From Trichostrongylus colubriformis (taxonomy: Eukaryota; Nematoda; Chromadorea; Rhabditida; Trichostrongylidae), in the NCBI GenBank assembly GCA_963978905.1, contig OZ022257.1, forward strand, positions 8,330,509-8,394,508: a stretch of DNA of 64,000 bases, in the 5' to 3' direction. This document shows positions 61,760-64,000 of this stretch, one piece after another; position 1 is the first letter of the stretch; every line of letters starts with the position of its first letter. The position numbers and the translations under genes were made by a program. The notes under the pieces were generated by a model. The model saw nothing but the letters and a program-made list of their open reading frames with translations, was not told where the DNA came from and made no database searches.

Positions 61760-61925
61760 TGCCATTTGCTACAGGTATGCTGAGTTATTGACAGAATCTT
61801 CGGTCCCGGACAGGGTTCGAACCAGCACTCCATGCTTCCAGGGCATATGTGCTAGTCCATTACACTACCGAGACCCTTTTCATCCTAACTCGGTTTTCAA
61901 TGGTATATTAGCATAGAGAACGTTC
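61760..61925 (-). repeat. tRNA-derived repeat, copy 5
   Basis: The minus strand has GGTAGTGTAATGGACTAGCAC-like sequence and GGTTCGAACCCTGTCC, with the adjoining AACTCGGTTTTCAATGGTAT block seen in the other copies. Confidence 0.65.
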
Positions 61926-62517
61926 ATAAGTTCAGTAAAGCTTCTCAATTGCCACTGAAAAAATCAAAACGTCAAAGTTCATTGTGCATTTCGGTAGCTG
62001 AATACATGTGGTCGATGCTTGCATAAAAGTGCAACGGATCAGATGATTTTGTGGGGTGATAAATCATCACATATCAGTTAAAGAATTGCTATATGAAATT
62101 TTCAGATAAGCGCCTCAATTTAAGCAGCTTTCCAAGTGCTCGCTCATCATAACGGTCTGCAGAAACAGGGAAATCGCAAAAACGGAAAAAGGAAGCAAAA
62201 TTCCTCCCGTCAATCTCGTCCTAGAACTGGATAGAATTGTCCCCATTATAAAAGAAGTTCCACACTCTGGTTTGACTCCACCTTTCGGTACTTTGATGTG
62301 ATTTTTCGCCAGCTCGTTTAGTCGATCGAGACCATGCTATCTGAGTTTGTCCATTCCTTCATTTGGGTGTTATCAAAAATGAGTTGCAATTAGAGAAATT
62401 ACTGCCGATTTCAACACGCTTCGTTGTTATCTTCCCCAATCGATAATAATATTATCTAGTTTGTTGCACCTCATGTTTTCGACAACTGACAATTTTCTCT
62501 ACTGACCACTCTCCCTT

Positions 62518-63014
62518 AAAGACAGTGTTAGGGGTAATGTGGGTGATGAGAATCCCTAAGAGGAGTCATTCACTCGAAAACTACGGGTTTGGAAAGTCTA
62601 TTTGAGGCGAAATCCCCCACGAAGGGCGCGCCCCCGAGCTGTGGCAGAGGCGGCATTTTCTGCTCGAGCCGCCTTACTGTGCTCGGTCCGCCTTCTAGCG
62701 ACTGATTGGCTGAGGTGGGAATAGCAGGTGTCGTGGCCCGCTTTCTCAGTTTTGGCTTGAAGCGCACTCAGAAAAGGGATGCTTACTCATTTTCGAACAT
62801 CTCTTCGTGTTTACAACATGGCAACACGCCAATGGACCACCCGCCTCTTAACGGTAATGATCCACATCGAGGATCAACGGTGGGGAAGGGTCCTATTTCT
62901 CGGGTTTTTGGCCATTTCCATCCGCTTTTTCTTCACTATCTTGTTACTAGGCATCTGACTTTCACATTCACTACTTCTTTTACTTTTCTGCCGAATTCCC
63001 CAAACACTGCCTTT
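62518..63014. mobile_element. MITE with AAAGACAG termini, copy 2
   Basis: TTAAAGACAGTGTTAGGGG at the left and CCCCAAACACTGCCTTTAA at the right. The interior matches 40479-40927 in the opposite orientation. A plus-strand frame of 142 codons inside it is not treated as a gene. Confidence 0.7.
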
Positions 63015-63478
63015 AAAAAGAACGTTGAATGTACTTCCGAAGACATTTCGGTCATGCATGACCTTCACCGCATGATGAGCGCGATAGTGTATAAGCTACA
63101 AAACTGGTCAAATAGTACATATTACTATTTATAGACCCAACTCAACTTAAATAAGCATCAGTTCCAAATTGCGAGTGGCTTCCTCACATGAACACATGTA
63201 GGCCATGATTATAAGTGAAGCCATCAATTATATAAGCTATCAATGAAAAAGACCTAATAACGCCACTATGGAACGGAGTCAACTACTAGTCAATGACCTA
63301 CAGAGAAACCTATTTTTCTTCTGGGCCTTCAAAAATTATGATGGTATTTCAATTGCTACTTTTGCTCTAGATCTCAAAGTGTTCGTTAGGGGTGCTTACG
63401 CAGTCTCGTAAACGCCTTCTCATAGAAAAAACACTCTTCATTGTTCTATGATGCAGATTTGTTCTTTCGAAGGAATCG

Positions 63479-63952
63479 TTATGCATGTGCATCAGTGGCG
63501 ATCCTGTATTGCAAGGCAATGTCGTGTCGGCGGTATCGGCTGAATGTGATCACAGGTACACGACTAGAGTGAGAGATAAGGACTGTGTTGTTGTCCAGAG
63601 GTGAGCAGAACCTGCAAAAGCAAACTTCAAGTTAGAATACTGACTTTGATGCGCTCACCTGTAACCTGTCACAGTTTGATCAGCTTTGCTCTTTACTTCA
63701 ACACCGCCCAGAACGCAGCCGTCCTCATCGAAACCATCCGAGATTGAGATGATCTTAATTTCGACCGCAAATCCTTCAGGAGCCTGAAGGAGCCTGGATT
63801 TCGCTTATAAAAGTGCACGACAGGTAAGCGCGTACCTCAATCCAGTAGTTGCATATAGTGAACTCATCCCTCGCCTTCACACCGAAGCCAATTCTGTCGA
63901 CTATATACTGCCTTTCCTTTTTTGCCTCTAATGTTGCTCCGCATCCTTTTGG
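63479..63952 (-). CDS. Astacin-family metalloprotease (nas type), C-terminal CUB domain, partial
   Basis: The last three exons are 63952-63836, 63783-63659 and 63611-63479 on the minus strand; phases (0, 2) agree and the rest lies beyond the right edge. Exon 1 encodes PKGCGATLEA, a CUB start, and TICNYWIE. Exon 2 begins APEGFAVEIKI and carries DGCVLGGVEVKSKADQTVTG. Exon 3 starts with RFCSP and includes VPVITFSRYRRHDIALQYR before the stop. The YWI-AP-G order, the paired DGC and YRFC cysteines and the DQxxTGYRFC run are hallmarks of CUB domains in nematode NAS astacins, secreted zinc proteases that act in cuticle or moulting, digestion or host tissue. The catalytic HExxH domain should lie upstream, outside this window, so activity cannot be judged. 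Confidence 0.87.
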
Positions 63953-64000
63953 CTGAAGAGAAAGATTCAGATGAGGTCACCGCTATAAAATCGTCAGCAT

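Larger units (their letters stand above)
59012..63478. other. Mostly non-coding stretch
   Basis: Apart from the membrane-segment fragments, a tRNA-derived repeat and a MITE listed separately, no gene could be built. A run of C near 59460 and AT-rich DNA are unremarkable. Confidence 0.35.

Noticed and set aside
1..64000. CRISPR arrays, operons, ribosome binding sites and other prokaryotic features
   Set aside because: Repeats are dispersed or tandem without spacers, and genes have introns; the window is eukaryotic.

Overview
The window is eukaryotic nuclear DNA. Genes are split into short exons (about 40 to 370 nt) by GT-AG introns, with TTTCAG-type acceptors, AATAAA signals and acceptor sites just before start codons that suit spliced-leader trans-splicing. 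Together with two nematode-type serpentine receptors and an astacin with a nematode-type CUB tail, this points to a nematode, most likely clade V (rhabditid or strongylid, hookworm-like). The species is inferred, not proven. All gene models were built by hand from splice sites, phase agreement and protein features; no database search was run.

Layout. 1-8.7 kb: no gene recognised, degenerate repeats and one tRNA-derived repeat. 8.7-12.9 kb, minus strand: four-exon gene for a four-pass membrane protein with two PPxY motifs (LAPTM/Ndfip-like architecture). 13-28 kb: gene-poor, with duplications, MITEs and unassigned ORFs. 28.2-44.2 kb, plus strand: four related genes for small proteins with a disordered Pro- or Lys-rich head, short Tyr motifs and one C-terminal membrane helix; two are recent duplicates. 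This is the most interesting part. 45.0-50.0 kb, plus: complete six-exon Sre-type chemoreceptor of 335 aa. 51.0-58.1 kb, minus: complete seven-exon serpentine receptor of 322 aa, convergent with the Sre gene, with a lone receptor-like exon between them. 54.3 and 59.0 kb: two phase-compatible plus-strand exons that may be a fifth member of the small-protein family. 59.6-61.4 kb, minus: isolated membrane-segment exons. 63.5 kb to the right edge, minus: last three exons of an astacin metalloprotease (CUB domain).

Non-autonomous DNA transposons fill introns and intergenic DNA: a Harbinger-like MITE family (TIR near GGCCGCGTTCATACT, TAA/TTA duplication) in more than a dozen copies, Mutator-like MITEs, MaT/mariner-like elements, an inverted-duplicated mariner relic, long foldback elements and tRNA-derived repeats. 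Several are nested.

The genes do not form an obvious pathway. Two chemoreceptors next to small single-pass proteins with Tyr and Pro motifs suggest a membrane and signalling neighbourhood, but a functional link is only inference.
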